64,000 nucleotides of DNA from Clostridium sp. 1001275B_160808_H3 (GCF_015550425.1 NZ_JADNAT010000001.1:1-64000); one strand, 5' to 3'; shown: positions 50,194-59,922, counted from the first letter of the stretch. Made by a program: numbers and translations. The notes: generated from the letters alone by a model not told the origin.

Positions 50194-50991
50194 TTACATA
50201 ATTCTATTTAAATTATTTATGAGTGAGTCTAAATACATCAACAAATCTTTATTTCCACTTCCAGATAATTTGAAAATATTATTTATATCCTCTTCAAAAT
50301 TTCTAGGTATCTTATCGCATGTATTTTTAATTATATTTATTAATCTTTTTTCTCCTGGATGAGGAATCTCATTAATAGCAAATATTATATCAAAATAACT
50401 TGCTAGAAATCCTGATAATCTATGATTGATGCTATTTAAATCCTCTCTTTTTATTGCTTTACTTATTTGATTATAGTAAGAAGATATATTTCTTTTTAAT
50501 AAAGGATAATTTAGTTCTATTATATTTTCCTTCAGCCTTCTAGGGTATTTACACTTTGTACTTTCTTTTAACTTAGTTAATTTTCCATCTCTATCAAAGA
50601 TTATATTTGATTTTTTTACATTATGCCAAAAGCATGTACTGTAACCTATTGATGCATTATGATTAACTAATATACCATTTATTACATCTTCTATCCAAGA
50701 CAATCCAAAATAAGCTATGTCTATTGGAGTATTTGTATCCCTTAGTATAAGTTCATCACCTTGTCCCCAATAATCATTTCCAACTTCCTTATAACTTGCA
50801 TATTTACTAATTATTTTTTCTCTTATTTCAATTGGAATATCTGAGTACGTGAATATATCAATATCTATATCTGATAAATTATCATTTCTTTGTGATGTAG
50901 AAGAACCTGCAAAACTTATAGCTGCTACCTCTTTTATATCTTTGAAATCACTTATTATTTCCTCTAAAATTAATTCTAATTCCTTATTCAT
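50194..50991 (-). CDS. Nucleotidyltransferase (DUF4037-like)
   Basis: A 265-aa protein of the polymerase-beta nucleotidyltransferase superfamily: the active-site pattern G-S-x9-D-x-D-x-D is present as AGSSTSQRNDNLSDIDIDIF at residues 29-48. A helical C-terminal domain (LKRNISSYYNQISKAIKRED, HPGEKRLINIIKNT) follows. Relatives include DUF4037 and aminoglycoside-modifying or kanamycin-type transferases. The substrate is unknown. RBS GGGGGAG precedes ATG 50991. It ends 45 bp from the CorA remnant. Confidence 0.7.
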   Translation of the reverse strand: MNKELELILEEIISDFKDIKEVAAISFAGSSTSQRNDNLSDIDIDIFTYSDIPIEIREKIISKYASYKEVGNDYWGQGDELILRDTNTPIDIAYFGLSWIEDVINGILVNHNASIGYSTCFWHNVKKSNIIFDRDGKLTKLKESTKCKYPRRLKENIIELNYPLLKRNISSYYNQISKAIKREDLNSINHRLSGFLASYFDIIFAINEIPHPGEKRLINIIKNTCDKIPRNFEEDINNIFKLSGSGNKDLLMYLDSLINNLNRIM

Positions 50992-51065
50992 TATCTCTCC
51001 CCCTTTTATCCTTTATTAAATATTACTACTAATATATTTATTAATAAATTGGAAAAAAGAACAAA

Positions 51066-51105
51066 AATAAGTATCTCAAAAATTTAAATTTACGAGATAC
51101 TTATT
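51066..51105 (-). terminator. Terminator of asnB
   Basis: AATAAGTATCTC (51066-51077) and GAGATACTTATT (51094-51105) form a perfect 12-bp stem, with TTTTTG following on the minus strand. Confidence 0.85.
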
Positions 51106-51155
51106 AAAACTATATAAGATTCTATTTTAATATAGTTATATAGATAATTATAAAA

Positions 51156-52994
51156 CTATATTAATTTTACGTTATAAAATTCCAACCAATTATTTACTTG
51201 TATTAAATATGCTATCATTTGTGGTCCAGTCATTAATTGTCCATACCAAGGTGTTTTATATGATGCACCTTTTGTATCAACTATTTCTTTTACTTTTGTT
51301 TTATCTATTATATCTAAAATAGGTGAAGATTTATCATTTAATATCTTAGTCATAGCATTACAAACCATATCTGTATATATTGGGTTATGAGTTTTTGGAT
51401 ATGGACTCTTTTTTCTATATATTATAGACTCAGGCAATATTCCTTCCAAAGACTTTCTTAATAATCCTTTTTCTCTACCATCTAATAATTTTATATTTGA
51501 TGGTATATTAAATGCATACTCTACTAATCTATAATCTGCAAAAGGAACTCTAACCTCTAGACTATTTGCCATACTCATTCTGTCTTTTCTATTCAATAAA
51601 TTAACCATAAACCATCTTAAATTCAAATAAAATAATTCTCTCATTCTATGCTCTAACTTACTTTCTCCACTTAGATGAGGAACTTCCTTTAAAGTATCAT
51701 TATAAGCAGTTTGAGCAACTTCTTCTATTTTTAAGTTTTTTAAATCTGGACTTAAAATTGCCTTTCTTTCACCTATGAATCCAGACCAAGGAAAAGTATT
51801 AGCATTTATCATATCTTCATTAGTAAACCATGGATATCCTCCAAACAATTCATCAGCACATTCTCCAGATAATGCTATAACAAAATCCTTTTTAACTTCC
51901 TTGCAGAATAAATATAAAGATGAATCTACATCAGCCATTCCTGGTAAATCTCTTCCAATAACTGCATCATCCAATGCATTTACTAAATCTCTGTGATTTA
52001 ATACAACAGTCCTATGGTCACTACCAATATAATCAGCCATTATCTCTGCAAAATGTTGGTCAGATGTTGGCTGGAATAATGATGATTTAAAGAACTTTTC
52101 ATTATCTTCATAATCTATTGAATAAGTTGTAAGTGTCTTGTTTCTTCTCTTATATTCATTTGCAGCTATTGCTGATATAGCTGATGAATCTAACCCACCT
52201 GATAAGAAAGTGCAAAGTGGAACATCACCTACTAATTGCCTATTAATTGAATCAATAAGTAGTTCTCTAACATGTTCTACTGCTTCTTCTTTGCTTTCAT
52301 TAAATTCTTCAGCTTTTAATTCCCAGTACATATCTTTCTTAATTCCATCTTCATTAACAATTATATATTGTGCTGGTTTGACTTCTTCAATTCCTTTATA
52401 TACTGTTGTTCCTGGTATAACTGCTGGTCCAAGTGCAAATAGTTCTGTTAATCCATCTTTATCTACTACTGGTTCAACATACGGATGCTTAAATAAAGCT
52501 TTTATTTCTGATCCAAATATAAATGTACCATTTTTTATTGTATAAAATAACGGCTTAACTCCCATGACATCTCTTGCAAGTACAACTCTCTTTTCTTTTT
52601 CATCATAAATTGCAAATGCAAATATACCATTAAATTTTTTAATACAATCTAGTCCCCATCTAATGTAAGAAGTAAGTAATACTTCGGTATCTGAATACCC
52701 TTCAAAAGTATATCCGTCATTTATTAGCTCTTTTCTTAAATCTTCTGTATTATATAATTCACCATTATATACCACTACATATTCTTTTCCATTAACAACC
52801 TTTTTCATTGGTTGCTTTCCACCTTCTGGATCAACTACAATAAGTCTTCTATGTCCAAACATTACATTATTGGATATATAAGTACCTTCGGCATTAGGTC
52901 CTCTATTAATTAGTGTATCTGTCATTTCTTTTAAGGTTTTTATATTATTTTTGATGCTTCCCTTAAAATTCACAAATCCTGTTATTCCACACAT
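51156..52994 (-). CDS. asnB: Asparagine synthase (glutamine-hydrolysing) AsnB
   Basis: A 612-aa enzyme converting aspartate and glutamine to asparagine. The N-terminal class II glutaminase starts MCGITGFVNF; Cys2 is the nucleophile after Met removal, which fixes ATG 52994 (AAGGATGATT upstream) rather than ATG 53000. RGPNAEG and YNGELYN follow. The C-terminal synthetase has the PP-loop TFLSGGLDSSAISAIAA near 265 and ALSGECADELFGGYPW near 378. Monocistronic, terminator at 51066. Confidence 0.93.
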   Translation of the reverse strand: MCGITGFVNFKGSIKNNIKTLKEMTDTLINRGPNAEGTYISNNVMFGHRRLIVVDPEGGKQPMKKVVNGKEYVVVYNGELYNTEDLRKELINDGYTFEGYSDTEVLLTSYIRWGLDCIKKFNGIFAFAIYDEKEKRVVLARDVMGVKPLFYTIKNGTFIFGSEIKALFKHPYVEPVVDKDGLTELFALGPAVIPGTTVYKGIEEVKPAQYIIVNEDGIKKDMYWELKAEEFNESKEEAVEHVRELLIDSINRQLVGDVPLCTFLSGGLDSSAISAIAANEYKRRNKTLTTYSIDYEDNEKFFKSSLFQPTSDQHFAEIMADYIGSDHRTVVLNHRDLVNALDDAVIGRDLPGMADVDSSLYLFCKEVKKDFVIALSGECADELFGGYPWFTNEDMINANTFPWSGFIGERKAILSPDLKNLKIEEVAQTAYNDTLKEVPHLSGESKLEHRMRELFYLNLRWFMVNLLNRKDRMSMANSLEVRVPFADYRLVEYAFNIPSNIKLLDGREKGLLRKSLEGILPESIIYRKKSPYPKTHNPIYTDMVCNAMTKILNDKSSPILDIIDKTKVKEIVDTKGASYKTPWYGQLMTGPQMIAYLIQVNNWLEFYNVKLI

Positions 52995-53020
52995 AATCAT
53001 CCTTCTTTCTCTATTTGTCT

Positions 53021-53053
53021 ATTATATATAGTTATATGATTATGTTTTGACAA
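53021..53053 (-). promoter_or_regulatory. Promoter of asnB
   Basis: Minus strand TTGTCA (53053-53048), 17-nt spacer, TATATA (53030-53025), with an overlapping TATAAT (53026-53021). The leader is about 25-30 nt, so there is no T-box. Confidence 0.6.
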
Positions 53054-53067
53054 TAGTTCGTTAAAAA

Positions 53068-53157
53068 TACTCAATGAAAATAAAGAAATGAAATAAATAA
53101 AAATGATACTTTAAATCAAAAGGTGTATCACTTAAAGTTTACTTTTTACATTGAGTA
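53068..53157. repeat. Nested inverted repeats between asnB and the IS element
   Basis: TACTCAATG (53068-53076) and CATTGAGTA (53149-53157) enclose TGATAC (53104-53109) with GTATCA (53125-53130), the latter flanked by ACTTTAA/TTAAAGT. On the minus strand both stems are followed by five T. They lie upstream of the asnB promoter, so they are not part of its leader. Confidence 0.55.
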
Positions 53158-53218
53158 CATAATTAATTGACAAATAAATTTAATTCTTATTCTTACTTAC
53201 ATATATATCCCATTTTAT

Positions 53219-54526
53219 CATATACATATGTGTTTTAAAAACGTGTTGTTTTTAAATATAATGTCTACTAGTTGATTAAACTATAACCTATTTGTCTAGA
53301 ATAAAAATACATATTATATGCATTTAAACTATGATTATTTTTTATATCTTAATAAAATTAAGGGTGAGTGAAATGGAGTACATTATTAAACAAAGTTTAG
53401 AATCTAATAATACTTTAATAAAAGAAAATAACTTTAAAAGAAATTTTAAATTAATAGATGATCATTTAAATCAACTTAATTTAATAGATTTATTTAAAGA
53501 TAAAGAAATTAATGCTTGCCCTCATTGCAATAGTACAAATTTTATTAAAAATGGTAAATTTAAAAGTATTCAACGCTATAAATGTAAAAACAAAGATTGT
53601 TCTAAAACTTTTTCTACAAAAACTAATTCACCTTTTAGCTATTCAAAAAAAGATATTACCTTATGGATGAAATACCTAGCTCTTATGAATAGCGGCTTCT
53701 CTTTACGAGATTGTTCAAGTATTTTAAGTATAAACCTAGCTACATCATTTTATTGGAGACATAAAATTCTTGTAGCAGCTGCTTCTAATAATAATTTTAA
53801 AACCTTAAAAAATTATGTTGAAGTTAACAAAATAATGCTAAAAGAAAATTTCAAGGGAAATAGAGAAGCTAAATTCTTAAGTAAAGAAAAAATATTTATA
53901 GTTTGTGCTATTGATAATAGTAATTCAATTCTATCCAAAGCAATAGGCAGATACTCTATTTCATTGACATCAATATCTAAAAATTTCTATCCTAATTTAG
54001 ATAAATCAGCATTTTTATCTGCTTTTAATGATAGATGTTTAATTGCTTTCGCTAAAAATCATAACTCTAAGTTGTCTAAAAATGATTTAAAAAGGTTTAC
54101 TAAAAATACCTTAGAAAATTTTAATGACGAAAATACTACTAGCTATTATGATAGATTACCACTAGTATCTAAATTTACTTTTAACATTCATAGATGGCTT
54201 ATTAGATTTAGGGGCGTTGCAACTAAATACTTAGAAAACTATTTAAGTTGGTATATACTTGATTATAAATTCAACTTTTCTCTTAACTGTGCTAACCAAA
54301 TTTTATTATTTAAAAAGTTAAATTGTGAAAATATATTATTAAAAGTGAAAGACTTTCAAAATTTCAAATTATCATATCAATATAATTGTATTGGTAATTA
54401 TTAATTTTACATTGAATTATTATACACTTATATCTCATCATTATACATTTCTGTTTTTATTATTAAAAGATACTTTTTAAGCTATTTTTTTGTTAACAAC
54501 ATCTTTTTAAAACATATATGTATATG
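53219..54526 (+). mobile_element. IS1595-like insertion sequence, 1.3 kb
   Basis: Left end 53219-53250 and right end 54495-54526 are 32-bp inverted repeats with three mismatches (left starts CATATACATATGTGTTTTAA, right reversed starts CATATACATATATGTTTTAA). The single gene between them reads outward-in and encodes an IS1595-type transposase. The similarity continues weakly outwards (CATTTTA on both sides), so the exact termini and target duplication are unresolved. Confidence 0.7.
53373..54404 (+). CDS. IS1595-like transposase with altered catalytic residues
   Basis: A 343-aa intact ORF. An N-terminal zinc ribbon (ACPHCNSTNFIKNGKFKSIQ with CKNKDC) and a short helical domain (WMKYLALMNSGFSLRDCSSI) precede an ISXO2-like DDE domain. 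The flanks are well kept (FKGNREAKFLSKEKIFIVCA, RWLIRFRGVATKYLENYLSW), but the first catalytic block, usually E-(V/I)-D-E, reads EVNK, and the usual V-N-S-x-H-S-x-L-K block reads VSKFTFNIH. A central Asp (FNDRCLIAFAK) remains. It is probably transposition-defective. ATG 53373 follows AGGGTGAG; the ATG at 53331 has no SD. Confidence 0.75.
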   Translation: MEYIIKQSLESNNTLIKENNFKRNFKLIDDHLNQLNLIDLFKDKEINACPHCNSTNFIKNGKFKSIQRYKCKNKDCSKTFSTKTNSPFSYSKKDITLWMKYLALMNSGFSLRDCSSILSINLATSFYWRHKILVAAASNNNFKTLKNYVEVNKIMLKENFKGNREAKFLSKEKIFIVCAIDNSNSILSKAIGRYSISLTSISKNFYPNLDKSAFLSAFNDRCLIAFAKNHNSKLSKNDLKRFTKNTLENFNDENTTSYYDRLPLVSKFTFNIHRWLIRFRGVATKYLENYLSWYILDYKFNFSLNCANQILLFKKLNCENILLKVKDFQNFKLSYQYNCIGNY

Positions 54527-54688
54527 TTTTAAAATGAATATATAGTATTGTTATAAATTACTAATTGATATTAATAATAAAATATAATTTTCGGTATATT
54601 TTTTATCTATACTTAAATTAAGCGATGAATCTGTAAGTAATTTTATTTAATTATAATATTACTTAATTAATGCATTTTAAAAGTCGAA

Positions 54689-54737
54689 AACGGGCTACAG
54701 TTAAGGGATTTTTTATCCGCTAATACTACAACCCGTT
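54689..54737 (-). terminator. Terminator of the Cof-type phosphatase gene
   Basis: AACGGG/CCCGTT with inner pairs (GTAG-type and GGAT/ATCC) close a 49-nt imperfect hairpin; on the minus strand it is followed by TTTTCG. The 160 bp between it and the IS right end are AT-rich without a gene. Confidence 0.65.
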
Positions 54738-54759
54738 ATAATTAAATAATTTTCATTTT

Positions 54760-55572
54760 TTAATTATTTTCTAGTATAAACTTTTCTATTACCTTAGCAA
54801 CTCCATCGTTTTCGTTTGTATCTGTAATATAATCAGCCATTTCCTTTATTTCGTCAAAGGCATTACCCATAGCTACTCCAAGTCCTGCGTATTCTAACAT
54901 ATGTATATCATTACCTGCATCACCTAAAGTTATTATTTCTTCTCTCTTTATTCCTAGATGTTTTGCTAATAATTCAACTCCGACACCTTTATTTGCATCT
55001 TTATTTAAGAATTCTAAGAAATATGGTGTACTTCTTACAACCGTATATTTTTCATATACTTCTTTTGGTAATTTTTCTATAGCTGGTCCTAATATTTCAG
55101 GCTCATCTATCATCATAATTTTTATCATAACCTCATCATCAGCTATAGAATCTATATTCATTTCATGAATCTCTATATTATTAATTTGAGCTTCAACTTC
55201 TGTATATTTGCTATTTTTAGGAGTAATTAACCCTTTCTTTTCCCAAAAGGCATGAATATTAACCCCTAATTCATCACTTAAATTTTTTAAGTAATGTAAA
55301 TCAGCACCATTTAATGCTACCTTATTTATTGCCTCTTTACTTTTTGTTTTTTGTACTAAAGCTCCATTATAGCTAAGTACATAATCATTTTCTGTTAGCA
55401 TATCTAATTCTTCTAAATATCTTGAAACACCTTCTATTGGTCTTCCAGTTGCTAAAACTACTGTAACTCCATTATCTCTTGCTGCTTGGATAGCCTTCTT
55501 AGTTCTATCAGATATACTTTTATCTTCTCTAAGTAAAGTTCCATCCATGTCCATAGCTACTAACTTATACAT
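54760..55572 (-). CDS. Cof-type HAD phosphatase (YidA-like)
   Basis: A 270-aa HAD IIB phosphatase. Motif I is LVAMDMDGTLL at residues 4-14, motif II VVLATGRPIEGV near 38, motif III Lys in NKGVGVELLAKHLG near 195, and motif IV TLGDAGNDIHMLEYAG near 215. Relatives dephosphorylate sugar phosphates (YidA) or flavin/PLP phosphates. It is about 22% diverged in layout from the Cof protein at 16332 and has its own terminator, so it is an independent gene. ATG 55572 has GGAGG upstream. Confidence 0.88.
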   Translation of the reverse strand: MYKLVAMDMDGTLLREDKSISDRTKKAIQAARDNGVTVVLATGRPIEGVSRYLEELDMLTENDYVLSYNGALVQKTKSKEAINKVALNGADLHYLKNLSDELGVNIHAFWEKKGLITPKNSKYTEVEAQINNIEIHEMNIDSIADDEVMIKIMMIDEPEILGPAIEKLPKEVYEKYTVVRSTPYFLEFLNKDANKGVGVELLAKHLGIKREEIITLGDAGNDIHMLEYAGLGVAMGNAFDEIKEMADYITDTNENDGVAKVIEKFILENN

Positions 55573-55672
55573 TCTTAATCCTCCGTTTATAATTAAAGTT
55601 AATTAAATTATATCATAACAATAACTATAAATGAATTTATTATATTCATCTTAAGTTGTTCTACATTACATT

Positions 55673-55942
55673 TTACTTATCAAATTCAACATAAGCTCTT
55701 AAAATTGAATTAAAACCATCCCTTTTTAATACTTCAAAAATTACACCTATTACCTCATAACTAGAAGTAATTAAAGAATCTTTTCTAATCTTTAATAATA
55801 GTTTTTCAACATCACCTACTAATATATTTAAATCTGATTCATTTACCATTGCACCACAATCTCTTGCAGCATTTTCTATACTAGTTTTAACTTTTCTTAT
55901 ATTAAATTTTTCAAGTCTTCCGTCCTTTTTTATTATATTCAT
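55673..55942 (-). CDS. Stand-alone ATP-cone domain protein
   Basis: An 89-aa protein that consists of one ATP-cone: MNIIKKDGRLEKFNIRKVKT, SIENAARDCGAMVNESDLNI, then SSYEVIGVIFEVLKRDGFNS. ATP-cones bind ATP/dATP at the N-terminus of ribonucleotide reductases or in NrdR; here the reductase and the NrdR zinc ribbon are both absent. It could be a detached regulatory subunit or a nucleotide sensor. ATG 55942 has AAGAAGG upstream. No nrd gene is in the window. Confidence 0.8.
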   Translation of the reverse strand: MNIIKKDGRLEKFNIRKVKTSIENAARDCGAMVNESDLNILVGDVEKLLLKIRKDSLITSSYEVIGVIFEVLKRDGFNSILRAYVEFDK

Positions 55943-56004
55943 AAAAAACCTTCTTTCTATAATATAAATTAATTTAAACTTTATTAAAACTTATTTATTA
56001 AAGT

Positions 56005-58077
56005 TTAAAATAAATTTGTTACTGCTACTTCTTTAAAACAAGATTCTATATTATTAAAATTTAATATAAATTTATTAAAATCATTTAAATTCAAAGGTTT
56101 ACTTATATAATACCCTTGTATTTTATCACACTCTATATCCGTAAGTAGTTCAATTTGATTTTTTATTTCAGCTCCTTCACAAACTACATCTAAATTTAAA
56201 GTATGCGCTAAGTTAATTAGAGTTTTAATAATAGCAAATGTTTTTTGGTCATTTTCTACACTTATAAGTAAACTTCTATCTATTTTTAGAGTATCTAATG
56301 GTAAAGTTTTTACATAATTAAAGGAAGAGTATCCTACGCCAAAATCATCTAAAGCTATGTTAAAGCCAAGTTTTCGCAACTGATTTAATATATTTACAGT
56401 AAATTCAATATTATCTATTATTTCATCTTCAGTAATTTCTATCTTTATAAAATTAGGATTTACATCACATTCATTTACTATACTTATAATTCTCTCTAAA
56501 AAGTTAATTTGCTTTAAAGCGGTATATGATATATTTACTGAAACTTTAAAATCAGCTTCAGTTAAGTTTCTCATTTTTTTGCAAAATTCACATGACTCTT
56601 TTAGTACAAATTCATCTATTCTAATTATATCTCCATTTTTTTTAGCTAATGGTATAAACTTTATTGGTGAAATTATTCCAGTAGGGGTAATCCATCTACT
56701 TAAAGCTTCTGCACCTACTATCTTTTTAGATTTAACATCATATACTGGCTGATAATATACTTCAATTTCCTCATTATCTATAGCCATACTCAGTCTGCTT
56801 TCTAGATTTAAATTTTCTAACATTTCTTCTGAAAATATCTTATATATATTTCCACCTTTTTGTTTTCCTTCATACATAGATATATCAGCATACTTTAATA
56901 AAGTAAATACATCTTCAGCATGATCTGGATAACAGCTTATTCCTATACTTGCTTTTAAACTAAAATTATATCTACTAAATTCAATATTTTTATTTAATAG
57001 TTTTAATATCTCTTCTGCTATGTCCTTTATATTATCTAAATCACTTTCTCCTCTTTTAACTACTATAAATTCATCTCCACCCAGTCTACCAACAGTTATA
57101 TCTTCAGAGCATAATTCCGTTAATCTATCAGCTACACCCCTTAGAATCTCATCTCCTGTATTATGTCCTAAAGTATCATTTATATTTTTAAAATCGTCAA
57201 GATCTATAAAATAAATGCTAAACTTTTCATTTCTACTTATTAATTCTATTAAATACTCAAGCAAGTTATGCCTATTTAATAAATTAGTCAAAGTATCATA
57301 ATTAGCCAAATAGGTCATATCTTCAGCATATTTTTTTATTTCTGTAACGTCATTTACTATTATTGAAAAGTATCCCTCATTAAGTGAGTATACTGATACA
57401 ACTCCCCACTTGTCATCTATTATGTTTATTTCCTGTGCAATGCATTCTGATTTTGAATTTTTTATTCTTGTTAAAATTTCTAATATCTGATTTTTATCTC
57501 TAGAAAAATTTATATATATATCCGACAATTTATTATTTATTACTGCTTCTTGGGTAAAACCCAATAACTCTGCTCCAGCAAAATTAACATCTATAATAAC
57601 TCCGTCTATATATTCTCCTTCATCATTTTCTATTGCTTTTAAATGAAAAAATGAATTAGACATTGCATTTAATATATTTGTATAATTTTTTTCTTCTTGC
57701 TGTAAATAAATTTCTGTGTTCACAAGTTTATCTAATACTATATTAATTTCATCACCTAACTTACTTATTTCATCATTTTTAAGCTTACTATTATTTTTAT
57801 CAGTTGATATTATAAGTTTCCTTATAGATTTTTCAATTAACTTTAATCTTTTTATTATGTGTCTATTAACAAATAAATAAATTCCTATATTTACTGAGAT
57901 TAATAAGAATAATATTAATAATAATGTTAATCTATAATTTATAATTGCTTCTAGTGAACTCTCTTCTAATTTATAAACTATAAACATGAATATTGCACTA
58001 ATAATAATAGATATTAATAAAGTGGAATAGAATAACAGCATCGCTATCTTTTGTGAAAGCTTCAATTTATTCACCAT
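56005..58077 (-). CDS. Membrane GGDEF-EAL c-di-GMP signalling protein with PAS
   Basis: A 690-aa protein. Two N-terminal membrane helices (residues 12-33 and 45-68) flank almost no extracellular loop; a HAMP-like helix and a PAS domain (about 130-250) follow. GGDEF is intact (VGRLGGDEFIVV near 336) but there is no RxxD inhibitory site 5 residues upstream. EAL is intact: GAEALSRW near 450, SVNISYTAL, EITEDEI, ALDDFGVGYSSF near 585, KIDRSLL, and CEGAE near 650. Either a bifunctional enzyme or a PDE with a GTP-binding GGDEF; direction not predictable. ATG 58077 lacks a strong SD. Confidence 0.88.
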   Translation of the reverse strand: MVNKLKLSQKIAMLLFYSTLLISIIISAIFMFIVYKLEESSLEAIINYRLTLLLILFLLISVNIGIYLFVNRHIIKRLKLIEKSIRKLIISTDKNNSKLKNDEISKLGDEINIVLDKLVNTEIYLQQEEKNYTNILNAMSNSFFHLKAIENDEGEYIDGVIIDVNFAGAELLGFTQEAVINNKLSDIYINFSRDKNQILEILTRIKNSKSECIAQEINIIDDKWGVVSVYSLNEGYFSIIVNDVTEIKKYAEDMTYLANYDTLTNLLNRHNLLEYLIELISRNEKFSIYFIDLDDFKNINDTLGHNTGDEILRGVADRLTELCSEDITVGRLGGDEFIVVKRGESDLDNIKDIAEEILKLLNKNIEFSRYNFSLKASIGISCYPDHAEDVFTLLKYADISMYEGKQKGGNIYKIFSEEMLENLNLESRLSMAIDNEEIEVYYQPVYDVKSKKIVGAEALSRWITPTGIISPIKFIPLAKKNGDIIRIDEFVLKESCEFCKKMRNLTEADFKVSVNISYTALKQINFLERIISIVNECDVNPNFIKIEITEDEIIDNIEFTVNILNQLRKLGFNIALDDFGVGYSSFNYVKTLPLDTLKIDRSLLISVENDQKTFAIIKTLINLAHTLNLDVVCEGAEIKNQIELLTDIECDKIQGYYISKPLNLNDFNKFILNFNNIESCFKEVAVTNLF

Positions 58078-58238
58078 CCCAAATTTATTATTTTATTCTT
58101 GCTATAATTATACAATTTTTTGTACGTACCATTCAAGTTTTTTAAATTTATATTTAAATATATTAATTATATATTGTTTGATTAATCTTACGATAAATTT
58201 TTAATAAATTACAAATATAATTAATCTAAAAATAAAAA

Positions 58239-58292
58239 AATAAGGTGATGCCTCATAAATTACTTTTAGATTTTACGAGTCATCACCTTATT
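58239..58292 (-). terminator. Terminator of the DbpA-like helicase gene
   Basis: AATAAGGTGATG (58239-58250) and CATCACCTTATT (58281-58292), a perfect 12-bp stem whose 30-nt loop carries a second small stem; on the minus strand T runs follow. About 30 bp past the stop. Confidence 0.8.
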
Positions 58293-58320
58293 AACATATA
58301 CCTACTAATAATTATAGTCT

Positions 58321-59766
58321 TTAATTTTTAGCTTTGCTTAACTTAGCAACTTTTCCTTTTATTTTTATTTCTTTATATTTTTTTAATATTAAATTACCTT
58401 TGCCATTTAGAATATCAACAAATGAATGACCATCTTGCACATCTATAATTCCTATATCCTCACCTGTTACCTCATCTAAATTACTAAATGCCCCTAATAT
58501 ATCTATATTTCTTATTTTTTTCTTCTTCCCTGCTGTTATATGTATTTTAGTAACTTCGTTATGAATATTCTTTTTAATACTTGTTTTGTTACTATAATCA
58601 CTTTTCTGACTTTCAAAAAATCTATTTCTTCCTTCTACTATTTCTTCATATGCTGGAAGACTAGCTTCTTCTATGTTGTAACCTATATATTCTTCGATTT
58701 CGGTCAAAAATCTTTTTTCTCCTTTAGACACTAAAGAGATTGCAAATCCTTTTTTCTCGCCTCTTCCACTTCTTCCTATTCTATGTACATAACTTTCTTT
58801 TTCCATTGGAACTTCATAATTAAATACATTAGTTATATGGTCTATATGAATTCCTCTAGCTGCAACATCAGTTGCTACAAGCACTTTAAATTCCTTATTT
58901 TTAAAACTTTCCATAGTTGCTAGTCTATCTTTTTGCTCCATATCTCCATGCAATTCTCTAACACTAATTTTTTCTTTTTTTAATAAAGAACTTAAGTTCC
59001 TAACTGAATCCTTAGTATTACAGAAAATTATTGCTGATTCATCTGTAAATGCATAAAGAGATTTTAATAAATATTTAAACTTTTCTTCTCTATCTACAGT
59101 TATATAGTTTTCAGATATTTTATCCCTATTAAACACCTTTGACTTTATACTAAGTACAGTTGGATTATTCATATAATTTAAATATAACCCCTCTATTTCC
59201 TTTGGAATTGTCGCTGAAAATAAAGCTACATTTTTTGATTTTGGTAATTTATCTAATACATCTGTAATTTGATCTATAAATCCCATATTAAGCATTTTAT
59301 CAGCTTCGTCTATTACTACAAGGTCTATATCCTGAGTATTTAAGTTTCCCCTTTCTATATGATCTATAACCCTTCCAGGAGTTCCACATACTATATGTAC
59401 TCTTTGCTTAAGTTCTCTTACTTGCTCATTGAAAGGCTGCTTTCCAAATATAGCTGCACACCTAACCTTCTTTAATCTTCCTATATTTGATATATCTTCT
59501 TTTACTTGCATTGCAAGCTCTCTTGTTGGAACTAATATTAAAGCTTTTACCTTATTTTCTTCTACATTCACTAGCTCACATATTGGAATTCCAAAACTAG
59601 CTGTTTTTCCACTCCCCGTTTGAGATTTCACAACTAAATCCTTTTTATTTAACATATATGGAATAACCTCTTGTTGAACTTCAGATGGTTTTTCAAACCC
59701 TAAATTCTTTAGTGCTTTAAGAATTTCTTCACTTAACTTCATATCCTCAAATTTATCTATATTCAT
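58321..59766 (-). CDS. dbpA: DEAD-box RNA helicase DbpA/YxiN-like
   Basis: A 481-aa ATP-dependent RNA helicase. Motifs in order: Q motif (FEKPSEVQQEVIP), I SQTGSGKTASF, Ia PTRELAMQ, Ib TPGRVIDH, II VIDEADKML, III SATI, IV IIFCNTKDS, V VATDVAARGIHI, VI HRIGRSGRGEKKG. The C-terminal domain (KIHITAGKKKKIRNIDILGA, FVDILNGKGNLILKKY) is the RRM that targets DbpA/YxiN to hairpin 92 of 23S rRNA. Role: 50S assembly. The start ATG 59766 has GAGGTATTCTA upstream. Confidence 0.9.
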   Translation of the reverse strand: MNIDKFEDMKLSEEILKALKNLGFEKPSEVQQEVIPYMLNKKDLVVKSQTGSGKTASFGIPICELVNVEENKVKALILVPTRELAMQVKEDISNIGRLKKVRCAAIFGKQPFNEQVRELKQRVHIVCGTPGRVIDHIERGNLNTQDIDLVVIDEADKMLNMGFIDQITDVLDKLPKSKNVALFSATIPKEIEGLYLNYMNNPTVLSIKSKVFNRDKISENYITVDREEKFKYLLKSLYAFTDESAIIFCNTKDSVRNLSSLLKKEKISVRELHGDMEQKDRLATMESFKNKEFKVLVATDVAARGIHIDHITNVFNYEVPMEKESYVHRIGRSGRGEKKGFAISLVSKGEKRFLTEIEEYIGYNIEEASLPAYEEIVEGRNRFFESQKSDYSNKTSIKKNIHNEVTKIHITAGKKKKIRNIDILGAFSNLDEVTGEDIGIIDVQDGHSFVDILNGKGNLILKKYKEIKIKGKVAKLSKAKN

Positions 59767-59892
59767 TAGAATACCTCTCTTTTTAAAATTCTGTTATTTA
59801 AACTAAATTTCTAATAAAACTATTTACTACTATTAAATAGCATTATTTATTTTACCCTATAGCACTAATTTTAACAATGTTAGATATTTTAT

Positions 59893-59922
59893 AAAAAACA
59901 GTAGATAGATACCTATCTACTG
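59893..59922 (-). terminator. Terminator of the multicopper oxidase gene
   Basis: CAGTAGATAG-GTAT-CTATCTACTG, a perfect 10-bp stem, followed on the minus strand by six T. It lies about 30 bp past the oxidase stop. Confidence 0.9.

Noticed and set aside
52995..53372. T-box(Asn) leader for asnB
   Set aside because: The promoter lies only 25-30 nt before the start, and the T-box core is absent.
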